Shown here one piece after another: positions 17,249-25,976 of a DNA stretch of 64,000 nt. Source of the DNA: DATFVA01 sp963774455 (lineage in GTDB: Bacteria > Bacteroidota > Ignavibacteria > Ignavibacteriales > Ignavibacteriaceae); the NCBI GenBank assembly GCA_963774455.1, contig CAVZFD010000003.1, positions 248,001 through 312,000 on the forward strand, given 5' to 3'. Under the pieces are notes generated by a model. The model had not been told where the DNA came from, searched no databases, and saw only the letters and a program-made list of their open reading frames with translations. Both the position numbers and the translations under genes were made by a program. Within the stretch, counting starts at the first letter, position 1. Every line of letters begins with the position of its first letter.

Positions 17249-17497
17249 ATGGCCGAGCAAGTTAAAGTTGAAGAAGTCTCTGATGCAATGTTCCGGTTGA
17301 TAAAAGACAGTATGGGACAAAAAAAATGGAAGGCTACAGATCTTACCAAGGCTGTGCTTGAATTGTACGGCGAAAGGTGTGATAAAACATTAGCTAAATC
17401 TGCGATCAGGGACCTGATAGAAAACGGAAAGTGTGTATATACTTACTTTGGCGGGAGCTTTATCGAGATTCCGCACAAAGAAGGCGCTGAGAATTAG
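17249..17497 (+). CDS. dsrD: DsrD, allosteric activator of sulfite reduction
   Basis: An 82-residue winged-helix protein; the central DLTKAVLELYGERCDKTLAKSAIRDLIENGKCVYTYFGGSFIEIP pattern (given here as family region residues 30-75) matches DsrD. In sulfate reducers DsrD binds DsrAB and raises its activity. It is typical of reductive organisms and usually absent from sulfur oxidisers. A strong AGGAGGAGG lies upstream, predicting high translation. It sits between dsrB and dsrN. Confidence 0.95.
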   Translation: MAEQVKVEEVSDAMFRLIKDSMGQKKWKATDLTKAVLELYGERCDKTLAKSAIRDLIENGKCVYTYFGGSFIEIPHKEGAEN

Positions 17498-17521
17498 ATT
17501 AACATTTTCGCCGGGAAGGTT

Positions 17522-18988
17522 ATGATTTCCAGGAATTACCCCAGGATAGTCATAAGCGGACTATCCGGGGATTCAGGTAAAACTATTGTTACCTGCGGAC
17601 TGCTTGTATCTCTTAAAAATCGAGGTTTAGATGTAGCTGCATTTAAAAAGGGGCCTGACTACATTGATTCTGCCTGGCTGAGTTTAGCTTCGGGCAAACC
17701 AGCCAGGAATCTCGACAGTTATATGATGGGCTTTCCAATGGTTAAGAGATCTTTTCTCAACAATGCATTAGAAAATGGAATTAATATTATTGAAGGGAAC
17801 AGGGGCCTCTTTGACGGAATGGACAGCAAAGGAACTCATAGTACTGCACAGCTCGCTGATTGCTTACAGTCTCGAATAATAATTGTACAGGATATTACCA
17901 AAGTTACACGAACTGCTGCTGCGTCTATTGTTGGCTGTCTGCATCTCGATCCCAGACTTCATATTGAAGGTGTGATTCTAAACCGTTGTGCTGGTGAACG
18001 GCACATAAGAATAGTCAAGGAAGCTATAGAAGAGGAAACAGGAATACCAGTACTAGGTACAATCCCTAAGCTTCCCGATAAGTTTATTATGCCTTCAAGA
18101 CACCTGGGATTGGTTATGCCGGAAGAACTTCAGGAAAAATCTGAGGTAATGGAAGTATTAAATAAAATTATAGAAGAAAATGTAGATATTTCTAAAATTC
18201 TGTCCATAGCCAAAACATCTGTTCCACTATCTAAATCTGAACCTGCAGGAAAGATTAAGTCAGGCAGGATTATAAAGAATGATATTGTGAAGATAGGTGT
18301 CTTCAGGGATAATTCGTTTTCCTTCTATTATCCTGAAAACTTGGAATTACTTGAGGAAAAGGGTGCCTGCCTTACCCCGATATCTGCAGAAAGAAAGATC
18401 ACATCCGATATAAAGGTTATACTTGAGGGACTTGACGCAATTTATATTGGGGGAGGGTTTCCTGAAATAAATCTTAACCGGTTGTCAGAAAACATTGAAT
18501 TTAATGCTGCTATAAAAGCATTAGCTGAAGATGGTTTACCTATTTATGCTGAATGCGGTGGTTTAATGTACCTTGCGAAGAAGATTACCTGGAGAGGCAG
18601 GGAGTATCCATTAACAGGAATACTTCCTATAGAGATCAAAATGTATGATAAGCCACGTGGACATGGGTATTCTGAAGCCCTTGTGGACAAAGATAATCCA
18701 TTTTTCGAGGAGGGAGTTACCCTTAAAGGTCACGAATTTCATTATTCAGAGATTTGCAATTATGATCCCTGGATAAAGAGTACTCTTTCAGTCGTAAGAG
18801 GTACCGGAAGTATTGGGCGACGGGATGGACTATTATACAAAAATGTATTTGCCACTTATATTCATGTCCATGCACTTGCATCCCGGGAATGGGTCGCCGG
18901 CATGATTAAAGCCGCACAGACATATAACGATATTAAGAATTCAAAAATATTATTAGAGGATGAAACATGGCTTCCCAAAAAGAACTAA
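17522..18988 (+). CDS. dsrN: DsrN, CbiA-like siroheme amidase (cobyrinate a,c-diamide synthase family)
   Basis: 488 residues. N-terminal dethiobiotin-synthetase-like ATPase: P-loop GLSGDSGKTIV near residue 13, then FKKGPDYIDSAW. The C-terminal class I glutamine amidotransferase has the nucleophile Cys in AECGGLMYL (near 343) and the later catalytic His in HGYSEAL or HEFHYSE. In dsr operons this protein amidates siroheme to the siroamide form used by DsrAB. The C-terminus overlaps the next gene by 22 bp. Confidence 0.92.
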   Translation: MISRNYPRIVISGLSGDSGKTIVTCGLLVSLKNRGLDVAAFKKGPDYIDSAWLSLASGKPARNLDSYMMGFPMVKRSFLNNALENGINIIEGNRGLFDGMDSKGTHSTAQLADCLQSRIIIVQDITKVTRTAAASIVGCLHLDPRLHIEGVILNRCAGERHIRIVKEAIEEETGIPVLGTIPKLPDKFIMPSRHLGLVMPEELQEKSEVMEVLNKIIEENVDISKILSIAKTSVPLSKSEPAGKIKSGRIIKNDIVKIGVFRDNSFSFYYPENLELLEEKGACLTPISAERKITSDIKVILEGLDAIYIGGGFPEINLNRLSENIEFNAAIKALAEDGLPIYAECGGLMYLAKKITWRGREYPLTGILPIEIKMYDKPRGHGYSEALVDKDNPFFEEGVTLKGHEFHYSEICNYDPWIKSTLSVVRGTGSIGRRDGLLYKNVFATYIHVHALASREWVAGMIKAAQTYNDIKNSKILLEDETWLPKKN

Positions 18989-19398
18989 ATGAAAAACTGG
19001 TGGAAACATTAAAAACCTGGCAGGTAGTAGAGGATGACTCTGTAAGATCGACATCTGAGATCATATCCAAAACTAAAAATCCTGTGGTTAAACAGATCAT
19101 GGAAATTATCAGGCAGGATTCGGCAATGCACAAAAAAGTTCAACAGCTGATTATTGATAATTTTGAAAAAGAGGCTTTTACGCTCGCACCGGAAGAACTC
19201 GGAGAGGTGTGGAATATGGTAGAAAAGCACATTGCGCTGGAAAAAGAAACAATAAGGCTTGCGGAAGAATCCCGAAAGAATGCCAGGAATTTTATTGTTA
19301 GATACCTTCTTGGATATCTGATGACAGATGAACAAAAGCATAACCTGGTTCTGCAGCAGATGGAAGACATTAAAGCAGGTATTTATCCTTATGCCTGA
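18967..19398 (+). CDS. Helical, possibly ferritin-like protein inside the dsr operon
   Basis: 143 residues, no signal peptide or membrane segment, predicted as four long helices (about 5-35, 38-67, 75-107, 108-136). Acidic and His residues resemble a ferritin/rubrerythrin-type diiron site: Glu22, a DSAMH stretch ending at His55, Glu86/Glu92, and an ExxH motif Glu122-His125. The second ExxH is imperfect, so metal binding is uncertain. It overlaps dsrN by 22 bp and precedes dsrL by 30 bp, so it is an integral operon member. It is not a dsr gene that I recognise. Roles in iron supply for the many Fe-S and siroheme enzymes or in oxygen protection are guesses. Confidence 0.6.
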   Translation: MASQKELNEKLVETLKTWQVVEDDSVRSTSEIISKTKNPVVKQIMEIIRQDSAMHKKVQQLIIDNFEKEAFTLAPEELGEVWNMVEKHIALEKETIRLAEESRKNARNFIVRYLLGYLMTDEQKHNLVLQQMEDIKAGIYPYA

Positions 19399-19428
19399 TA
19401 TAGGTTTGAATTTAAACGGAGTTCATAA

Positions 19429-21114
19429 ATGGCTAAGATTGTAAAAAAAGCAAAGAAACCACTTGGAGGATTGAGATCTCATTCTTCAGGGGGATCATCA
19501 GTTGAATCGTCTCCGCTGCGACCGGTGCAAGTCCCGAAGACGCCCCCCTGTGCTGACGGTTGTCCCAACGAAACCAATATCCGGGAATTCCTGACAACGA
19601 TCAGCTGGTCTGATGACAACGGCGGGAATCATGCCGAATCTTTTGAAAAAGCATGGAACATCCTAACCGAAAAGAATCCATTCCCTTCTATTTGTGGAAG
19701 GGTTTGTCCTCATCCCTGTGAAGGCAACTGCAATAGGAAACACAAAGATGGCGCAGTAAGCATCAATAATCTTGAAAGGTTTGTGGGAGATTTTGCTCTG
19801 CAGAATAATTTCACATTTAAGAAGATTAGCGAGGATAAATTTCCTGAAAAAATTGCTGTAATCGGTGCAGGTCCAGCCGGACTTTCGTGTGCATACCAGC
19901 TAACAAAAAGAGGTTACACCGTCTCGGTATACGAAGCTTTCAGCAAAGCAGGTGGAATGCTTAGATACGGAATTCCCGATTACCGGCTTCCCCAGGACGT
20001 TCTCGACCAGGAAATTAAAAGAATCGAGGATTTTGGTGTTGAAATCCACTGTAATAAGGCAATAGGCAGAGATATTCCTTATGAAGAACTCCAGAAAAAT
20101 TATAACGCAATTTTTGTTGGTATCGGTGCTCATAAAGGAAAGCTCCTTGGAATACCTAATGAGGATGCTGTAAATGTTTTTACCGGGACAGAATTTTTGA
20201 ACATGATGAATAGTGGGGAAATTATTGATGTCGGAAATAAAGTCCTGGTAGTAGGTGGAGGTGATACCGCAATTGACGCGGCCCGTGTTTCCAGGAGATT
20301 AGGTGCAGATGTTACCATAGTTTACAGGCGTACCAGAAATGAGATGCCTGCAATAGAAGAAGAAATCATAGGAGCGGAAGAGGAAGGTGTTAATCTTGAG
20401 TTTCTTGCAGCTCCTGTTGAATTTGAAAAAGACGGTGACAGAATTATACGAATGAAATGTCAGAAAATGGAATTGGGTGATCCCGATGCCTCGGGAAGAC
20501 GCAGACCTGTTCCGGTTCCCGACGATTATTTTCAACTTGAAGCAACAACTATTGTTGCTGCCATCAGCCAGGAACCTGACTTTAACGGCCTGGATAATCT
20601 TCATGAGGGTAAGGAATGGATCAAAGTTAATGAAATTGGCGAAACTAAGCTTCCGGACACATTTGCAGGAGGTGACGCACTGGAGCTGGGGCTGGTAACA
20701 ATTGCGATATTTAACGGGAGGAAAGCTGCCGAAGCCATCCATAACAGGTTCCGGAATATCGAACTAAAACCTGAAGTAAAACCTCCTGTGATTACGCATG
20801 ACAGAATAATGCTCAACTATTATGAAAGCAAGCTACGAAATGAACCTTTTAAAATTCCTCCTGAAGAAAGGCTTAGAGACCTGAACCTGGAAATCACCTC
20901 AACTCTGACTGAGGAACAGGTAATAGATGAAGCAAAAAGATGTATGAGCTGCGGTTCATGCTTCGATTGCGGAACATGCTGGAGTTACTGCCAGGATCAG
21001 GCTATCGTAAAACCTCTAATCAAACATCAGGCATACAAATTCAAGCTTGATTTCTGTAATGGATGTAAAAAATGCGCAGAGAATTGTCCCTGCGGTTATA
21101 TAGAAATGAAATAA
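19429..21114 (+). CDS. dsrL: DsrL, NAD(P)H:acceptor iron-sulfur flavoprotein
   Basis: 561 residues of the GltD/NfnB-like family. N-terminal Fe-S region with CADGCPNETN and CGRVCPHPCEGNCNR (about 40-105); FAD Rossmann motif GAGPAGLSCAY near 147; NAD(P) motif GGGDTAIDAARVSRRLGA near 282; C-terminal ferredoxin with CMSCGSCFDCGTCW and CNGCKKCAENCP. DsrL binds DsrAB and passes electrons between NAD(P)H and sulfite reductase; in sulfur oxidisers it runs as an acceptor of electrons, and some members occur in organisms with DsrD. It is shorter than the roughly 650-residue DsrL of purple sulfur bacteria. It lies between the ferritin-like gene and dsrC. Confidence 0.92.
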   Translation: MAKIVKKAKKPLGGLRSHSSGGSSVESSPLRPVQVPKTPPCADGCPNETNIREFLTTISWSDDNGGNHAESFEKAWNILTEKNPFPSICGRVCPHPCEGNCNRKHKDGAVSINNLERFVGDFALQNNFTFKKISEDKFPEKIAVIGAGPAGLSCAYQLTKRGYTVSVYEAFSKAGGMLRYGIPDYRLPQDVLDQEIKRIEDFGVEIHCNKAIGRDIPYEELQKNYNAIFVGIGAHKGKLLGIPNEDAVNVFTGTEFLNMMNSGEIIDVGNKVLVVGGGDTAIDAARVSRRLGADVTIVYRRTRNEMPAIEEEIIGAEEEGVNLEFLAAPVEFEKDGDRIIRMKCQKMELGDPDASGRRRPVPVPDDYFQLEATTIVAAISQEPDFNGLDNLHEGKEWIKVNEIGETKLPDTFAGGDALELGLVTIAIFNGRKAAEAIHNRFRNIELKPEVKPPVITHDRIMLNYYESKLRNEPFKIPPEERLRDLNLEITSTLTEEQVIDEAKRCMSCGSCFDCGTCWSYCQDQAIVKPLIKHQAYKFKLDFCNGCKKCAENCPCGYIEMK

Positions 21115-21158
21115 ATATCAGTCAGTTACTTAATTATCAACAATAATAGGATAAAATT

Positions 21159-21476
21159 ATGCCAACCTTTGAATTTCAGGAATTGAAAATTGAAGTTGAT
21201 GAAGACGGTTTCATACTGAAACCAGAAGAATGGACAGAGGATGTTGCTAAGGCATTAGCATCCACAGAGGATGTCCAGGTAATGACAGAGAACCACTGGA
21301 AAGTCATTTTTTACCTGCGCGATTATTATAAGAAATATGGAATCGCTCCCATGATCCGAAAACTCTGTAAAGAAACCGGGTTTACTCTTAAAGAAATTTA
21401 TGAATTGTTTCCATCAGGACCAGCGAAAGGTGCATGTAAGGTTGCAGGACTAACAAAGCCGACAGGCTGCGTCTGA
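21159..21476 (+). CDS. dsrC: DsrC, sulfur-carrier substrate of DsrAB and DsrK
   Basis: 105 residues of the DsrC/TusE/RspA family. The mobile C-terminal arm has both conserved cysteines, the penultimate one (GCV end) and another eleven residues earlier (GACKVAG), spaced as in true DsrC rather than TusE. It accepts sulfur from sulfite at DsrAB as a trisulfide, which DsrMKJOP then reduces. It follows dsrL by 44 bp and is followed by a large hairpin. Confidence 0.96.
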   Translation: MPTFEFQELKIEVDEDGFILKPEEWTEDVAKALASTEDVQVMTENHWKVIFYLRDYYKKYGIAPMIRKLCKETGFTLKEIYELFPSGPAKGACKVAGLTKPTGCV

Positions 21477-21489
21477 TTCAGGATAAGAT

Positions 21490-21542
21490 TGTTTTTCCTG
21501 TTTATTCTTCTGAATCAGTCGATAGAATAAGCAGGAAAAACA
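21490..21542 (+). promoter_or_regulatory. Long hairpin after dsrC (19-bp stem, 15-nt loop)
   Basis: Arms at 21490-21508 and 21524-21542 pair over 19 positions with a single G-U. No T-tract follows, so it is probably an mRNA stabiliser, processing site or partial attenuator that separates abundant dsrC mRNA from the downstream dsrMKJOP genes. Confidence 0.75.
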
Positions 21543-21573
21543 TTATAATATTCCGGCAGGTTATAATAATAAG

Positions 21574-22044
21574 ATGGTAAAACAATTACTGCAGCAGAAG
21601 AAGAAAGTAATTATCAACAAATGGATACAATCCATATTTGATACGTATCCGACTGAAACTTCCGATTTTCTCCGACTGCAAAAAAATCAGTTCAGCAATC
21701 CTGTTGGTCATATTATCTGTGAAGCCGCTGAAAGTATATTTGAGTCTGTCTTAACCGGTAACCAGGTTCTGGAGATAAAGATCGTTCTTAATGATATTAT
21801 AAAAATCAGAGCTGTGCAGGATTTTCAGCCTTCAAAGGCCGCAGGATTTATTTTTAGTCTGAAGGATATTATCAGAGAAGAGGTACTGACAGAAATAAAA
21901 GACCTTAATGCTTTCAGAGAGTTCTGTGAGATTTTAACAGGTATTGACCGGGTCGCCCTGACCGCTTTTGATCTTTATACAGCAGCAAGAGAAAAAGTTT
22001 ATCAGTTGCGATTAAATGAATTAAAGAACCATATAGGAATTTAA
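21574..22044 (+). CDS. RsbRD N-terminal domain-like protein preceding dsrM
   Basis: 156 residues, all-helical, similar to the RsbRD N-terminal domain proteins that stand just upstream of dsrMKJOP in several sulfate reducers. There is an LLQQKKKVIINKWIQSIFDTYP-type start (first 26 residues) and a C-terminal amphipathic helix ending in KNHIGI. No STAS domain, membrane segment or cysteine cluster follows. Its biochemical role is unknown; a sensor or adaptor for the membrane complex is an inference from conserved context. dsrM follows after 69 bp. Confidence 0.72.
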   Translation: MVKQLLQQKKKVIINKWIQSIFDTYPTETSDFLRLQKNQFSNPVGHIICEAAESIFESVLTGNQVLEIKIVLNDIIKIRAVQDFQPSKAAGFIFSLKDIIREEVLTEIKDLNAFREFCEILTGIDRVALTAFDLYTAAREKVYQLRLNELKNHIGI

Positions 22045-22113
22045 GAATTCGGACATATGTATTGTGAAAACGGGGAGATTAAATCATCTAATTATTGTTT
22101 CGGGGAATAAACG

Positions 22114-23106
22114 ATGAACATATTATTTTCATTATTTGCCATAGCAGTTTTAATACTGGCAGCAATTATAGGTATAGAAAATCTAAAACTGGAATACCTT
22201 TTTGGCATTGTTATTCCTTATGCTGCTCTATTAATTTTTATATCCGGAATAGTATACCGAGTTATTAAATGGGGCAGGAGCCCTGTTCCCTTTCATATTC
22301 CTACCGTTGCCGGTCAGCAGAAATCTCTTCCCTGGATAAAAAGCAGTAAACTTGAAAGCCCCGATTCGACACTCGGAGTAATCGGGCGTATGCTGCTCGA
22401 AATTTTATTCTTCAGGTCATTATTCAGGAATACGAAAACTGAGCTCAATAAAGGTCCCAGGTTAGCTTATGGAAGTACCAAGTATCTCTGGCTTGGCGGT
22501 ATGGTTTTTCATTGGTCGCTTTTGATAATTTTTCTCCGGCATTTCAGATTTTTTACAGAACCGATCCCGGCATTTGCGGTAACCCTGCAGAATATCGACG
22601 GTATGCTTCAACTGGGACTTCCTGTATTATTTATTACCGATATATTAATAACCATTGCTTTACTCTTTTTAATTCTCAGAAGAATAGTCGATAAGAAAGT
22701 TAAATATATATCGATGGCATCCGACTATTTCCCTCTATTCCTCATTATAAGTATTGTGATCACCGGGATCCTGATGAGGTACTTCGACAGGGTAGATTTA
22801 ATAAGCATTAAAGAACTAGCCATAGGTCTCTTTACTTTTCAACCTGTAATCCCGGCTGGTATCGGGGTAATGTTTTTTATTCATTTATTTCTTGTCAGTT
22901 CACTTATTGCATATTTCCCATTCAGCAAATTACTGCATATGCCCGGCATATTTCTTTCCCCGACCAGAAACCTTGCAAATAACAGTCGTATGAAAAGACA
23001 TAATAATCCTTGGAACCATCCTGTAAGAGTTCATACATACGAGGAATATGAAGATGAATTCAGAGAAAAAATGAAAGATGCCGGATTACCAGTAGAGAAG
23101 GAATAA
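22114..23106 (+). CDS. dsrM: DsrM, membrane cytochrome b subunit of DsrMKJOP
   Basis: 330 residues with about six membrane helices of the NarI type. Histidines in MVFHWSLLI, FIHLFLVS and LLHMPGIF are likely heme b ligands. An N-terminal pair of extra helices precedes the NarI core, as in canonical DsrM. It oxidises menaquinol and passes electrons to DsrK. dsrK starts 2 bp after the stop codon. Confidence 0.92.
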   Translation: MNILFSLFAIAVLILAAIIGIENLKLEYLFGIVIPYAALLIFISGIVYRVIKWGRSPVPFHIPTVAGQQKSLPWIKSSKLESPDSTLGVIGRMLLEILFFRSLFRNTKTELNKGPRLAYGSTKYLWLGGMVFHWSLLIIFLRHFRFFTEPIPAFAVTLQNIDGMLQLGLPVLFITDILITIALLFLILRRIVDKKVKYISMASDYFPLFLIISIVITGILMRYFDRVDLISIKELAIGLFTFQPVIPAGIGVMFFIHLFLVSSLIAYFPFSKLLHMPGIFLSPTRNLANNSRMKRHNNPWNHPVRVHTYEEYEDEFREKMKDAGLPVEKE

Positions 23107-23108
23107 AT

Positions 23109-24740
23109 ATGCCCGAAAAAAAGATTAAACCTGAAGAATTAGCTGGAAAAATAAACTACAATCCAGACCACAGAAATTGGATGAATCCTGCTGTTGAGTT
23201 TAAGCATGGAGTATTTAATTATAGCGGAAATCCACAGAATGTAGATTACCTTCAACAGCCTAATCCAAGAAAATGGCAGCCTACTGAGGAAGATTGGAAA
23301 CTTCCTGAGAACTGGAAGGAGATAATACTAGAGGGTCTGAAGGACAGACTACACAGGTTCCGTTCTCTTCAAATATTTATGGATATATGCGTAAGGTGCG
23401 GTGCCTGTGCTGATAAGTGTCACTTTTTTATAGGATCGGGTGATCCTAAGAATATGCCTGTCTTAAGGGCAGAATTACTCAGGTCGGTATATAGAAATGA
23501 TTTTACTTTCGGAGGCAAATTACTAGGTAAACTTGCCGGCGGTAGGGAACTCACGGTAGATGTGATCAAGGAATGGTTCTATTATTTTTTCCAATGCACA
23601 CAATGCCGGCGCTGCTCAGTTTTTTGTCCTTATGGAATTGATACAGCAGAAATTACAATTCTTGCAAGAGAGCTGCTTAATTTAGTAGGCCTTAATATAG
23701 ACTGGATTATAACGCCGGTTGCCAACAGTTTTAGAACCGGCAATCACCTCGGGATTCAGCCCCATGGTTTTAAGGATAGTATTGAATTTGCTGTTGATGA
23801 ACTTGAGACAATAACCGGGATCAAAGTTGAAGCTCCCATAAATAAAAAGGGTGCGGAGATTTTATTTATAGCTCCTTCTGCAGACTATTTCGGAACACCC
23901 CATTATTTCACCCTGCTTGGATACCTGGCTCTATTTCATGAAATAGGATTGGATTATACCTGGAGTACATATGCTTCTGAAGGCGGAAACTTTGGCTCAT
24001 TTATGTCTCACGACCTTATGAAAGCTCTGAATGCCAAGGTATACGCGGAAGCAAAGCGGCTTGGAGTCAAGTGGATTATTGGAGGAGAATGCGGTCATAT
24101 GTGGAGAGTACTACACCAGTATATGGATACCATGAATGGACCGGCAGATTTTCTTGAGGTGCCCATCTCTCCGTTAACAGGGACAAGATTTGAAAATACA
24201 AAATCGACCAAAATGGTACACATCTGTGAATTCACAGCTGATCTAATAAAGAATAAGAAAATAAATCTTGATAAAAACCGGAATAACAAATGGAAAATAA
24301 CTTTCCATGATTCATGTAACCCTGCTCGTGCATTAGGCCTGATAGAAGAACCAAGGTACATTATCAAAAACACAACAAATTATTTCTATGAAATGCCCGA
24401 CAATACTATAAAAGAGCAAACATTCTGCTGCGGTAGTGGAGCCGGACTCGGAACAGATGAAAACCTTGAAATGAGATTAAGAGGGGGGCTGCCAAGAGCT
24501 AATGCTGTTAAATACGTAAAAGAAAAGCATGGCGTGAATTTTCTCGGCTGTATATGTGCAATCGACAAGGCCACACTTCCTCCAATGATTGATTATTGGG
24601 TAGGAGGGGTTGAAGTTGGAGGTGTGCATGAACTCGTAGGTAATGCATTGATTATGAAAGGTGAGAAGGAAAGAACAACAGATCTTCGGGGAGAACCCCT
24701 GGAAACAGAAGAAATCCTCGTTAAAGAGGCTGTGGAATAA
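23109..24740 (+). CDS. dsrK: DsrK, catalytic iron-sulfur subunit of DsrMKJOP
   Basis: 543 residues. Ferredoxin motifs CVRCGACADKCH (near 97) and CTQCRRCSVFCP (near 165); CCG motif parts GECGHMWR (near 325), FHDSCNPARALG (near 399) and FCCGSGAGLG (near 438), and a last GCICA. These bind the noncubane cluster that reduces the DsrC trisulfide. The C-terminal half resembles HdrD. It is the third DsrK-type protein in the window. A small hairpin overlaps the stop codon. Confidence 0.93.
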   Translation: MPEKKIKPEELAGKINYNPDHRNWMNPAVEFKHGVFNYSGNPQNVDYLQQPNPRKWQPTEEDWKLPENWKEIILEGLKDRLHRFRSLQIFMDICVRCGACADKCHFFIGSGDPKNMPVLRAELLRSVYRNDFTFGGKLLGKLAGGRELTVDVIKEWFYYFFQCTQCRRCSVFCPYGIDTAEITILARELLNLVGLNIDWIITPVANSFRTGNHLGIQPHGFKDSIEFAVDELETITGIKVEAPINKKGAEILFIAPSADYFGTPHYFTLLGYLALFHEIGLDYTWSTYASEGGNFGSFMSHDLMKALNAKVYAEAKRLGVKWIIGGECGHMWRVLHQYMDTMNGPADFLEVPISPLTGTRFENTKSTKMVHICEFTADLIKNKKINLDKNRNNKWKITFHDSCNPARALGLIEEPRYIIKNTTNYFYEMPDNTIKEQTFCCGSGAGLGTDENLEMRLRGGLPRANAVKYVKEKHGVNFLGCICAIDKATLPPMIDYWVGGVEVGGVHELVGNALIMKGEKERTTDLRGEPLETEEILVKEAVE

Positions 24741-24757
24741 TATCATTATTCCTTTTT
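24734..24757 (+). terminator. Small hairpin plus T-run overlapping the dsrK stop
   Basis: GGAATAAT-ATC-ATTATTCC followed by five T. The stem is AU-rich and weak, and includes the dsrK stop codon. It may partly reduce read-through into dsrJOP rather than end the transcript. A TTGACA sequence follows immediately (24759-24764), but no good -10 element lies at the right distance. Confidence 0.4.
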
Positions 24758-24780
24758 ATTGACATCAAAGGAATTTGTAT

Positions 24781-25179
24781 ATGTATGATGCTGGAAAAAT
24801 AATATTCGGATTGATCATCTTCGTTGCATTTTTTACTTCCCCAATCTGGTATGACCTGGCAAACGGGAGTTCGCAAATTAAACCTGATCCTTTACTTCCT
24901 GTGAAAGAGAATCAAAAAGAATGTGTTGAAACTAAAGAATATATGCGCGCCAATCATATGACCATATTAAATACGTGGAGAAATGAAGTAGTTAGGAATG
25001 GTCAAAGAGACTTTATTAAAGCTGACGGCCGACAGTTCGATATGAGCCTAACTAATACCTGTATGAACTGTCATTCAGACAAAACAAAATTCTGCGATCA
25101 ATGTCATAATTATGTCGGCATATCCAACTATTGTTGGGATTGCCATAACATCCCTCAAAATCCGGAGAAGAATATATGA
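24781..25179 (+). CDS. dsrJ: DsrJ, periplasmic triheme cytochrome c
   Basis: 132 residues from the ATG at 24781, chosen over the TTG six bases upstream because AAAGGA stands 8 bases before it. An uncleaved signal anchor (about 7-25) is followed by three heme motifs (CMNCHSD, CDQCHNY, CWDCHNI). Cys in the ECVETKEYMRANHM region matches the unusual distal Cys ligand reported for DsrJ. It hands electrons between the periplasm and DsrO/DsrP. The stop overlaps dsrO by 4 bp (ATGA). Confidence 0.93.
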   Translation: MYDAGKIIFGLIIFVAFFTSPIWYDLANGSSQIKPDPLLPVKENQKECVETKEYMRANHMTILNTWRNEVVRNGQRDFIKADGRQFDMSLTNTCMNCHSDKTKFCDQCHNYVGISNYCWDCHNIPQNPEKNI

Positions 25180-25967
25180 AGCAGGGAAGAAGGAAATTTC
25201 TGAAAATTGCCGGACTTGCCGCGCTTGGTATTGCATCTGATAAATGTTTAAGTCTTCCGGCTGGCAAGATTACACCTGGTCCTGTGAAAACGAGTCTTCC
25301 GTCAGATTCGATCAAGGTGTATAAAAAAGAAAGGCTGGCAATGGTCATCGATATTCGCAAATGCATTTCTGAAAAAGGTTGTACGAAATGTGTTGATGCC
25401 TGCAGCAAGGAGCATAACATTCCCGATTTTGGTGAAACAAAAGACGAGATTAAATGGATATGGAAAGAACCATATGAAAAAGCATTTATCGATCAGGAAA
25501 ACTTTTTTATGACTGATAATTATAGGAATAAAATGGTTCCTGTTTTGTGCAATAATTGCGATAACCCTCCTTGCGTGAATGTTTGTCCTACCCAGGCTAC
25601 CTGGAAACGGGAAGACGGAATTGTAATGATGGACTGGCATAGATGCATTGGCTGCCGGTATTGCATGGCGGCATGTCCATACGGATCGAGAAGCTTTAAC
25701 TGGAGAGATCCTCGTCCCGCAATAAAAGAAATTAATCCTGAGTTTCCCACGAGGACAAAAGGAGTTGTTGAAAAATGTATGCTTTGTGAAGAACGGCTGG
25801 CTAAAGGTCTTGCTCCTGCCTGCGTCGAAGTCTGTCCTGAGAAAGCATTGGTATTTGGAAATCTGAATAATCCGGAATCTGAAGTTAGAAAATTATTAAA
25901 AGATAATTTCTCAATCCGGAGAAAACCGGGATTGGGTACTGGTCCTGAAATCTATTATCTCGTATAG
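25176..25967 (+). CDS. dsrO: DsrO, periplasmic ferredoxin subunit (Tat substrate)
   Basis: 263 residues. Twin-arginine signal RRKFLKIAGLAALGI at residues 5-19 predicts export in folded form. Four cubane-cluster motifs follow: CISEKGCTKCVDAC, CNNCDNPPCVNVCP, CIGCRYCMAACP and CMLCEER with CVEVCP. It connects DsrJ to DsrP. The start overlaps the dsrJ stop and dsrP follows after 9 bp. Compare the signal-less, membrane-anchored homologue at 4493. Confidence 0.94.
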   Translation: MKQGRRKFLKIAGLAALGIASDKCLSLPAGKITPGPVKTSLPSDSIKVYKKERLAMVIDIRKCISEKGCTKCVDACSKEHNIPDFGETKDEIKWIWKEPYEKAFIDQENFFMTDNYRNKMVPVLCNNCDNPPCVNVCPTQATWKREDGIVMMDWHRCIGCRYCMAACPYGSRSFNWRDPRPAIKEINPEFPTRTKGVVEKCMLCEERLAKGLAPACVEVCPEKALVFGNLNNPESEVRKLLKDNFSIRRKPGLGTGPEIYYLV

Positions 25968-25976
25968 GGTTTAGAA

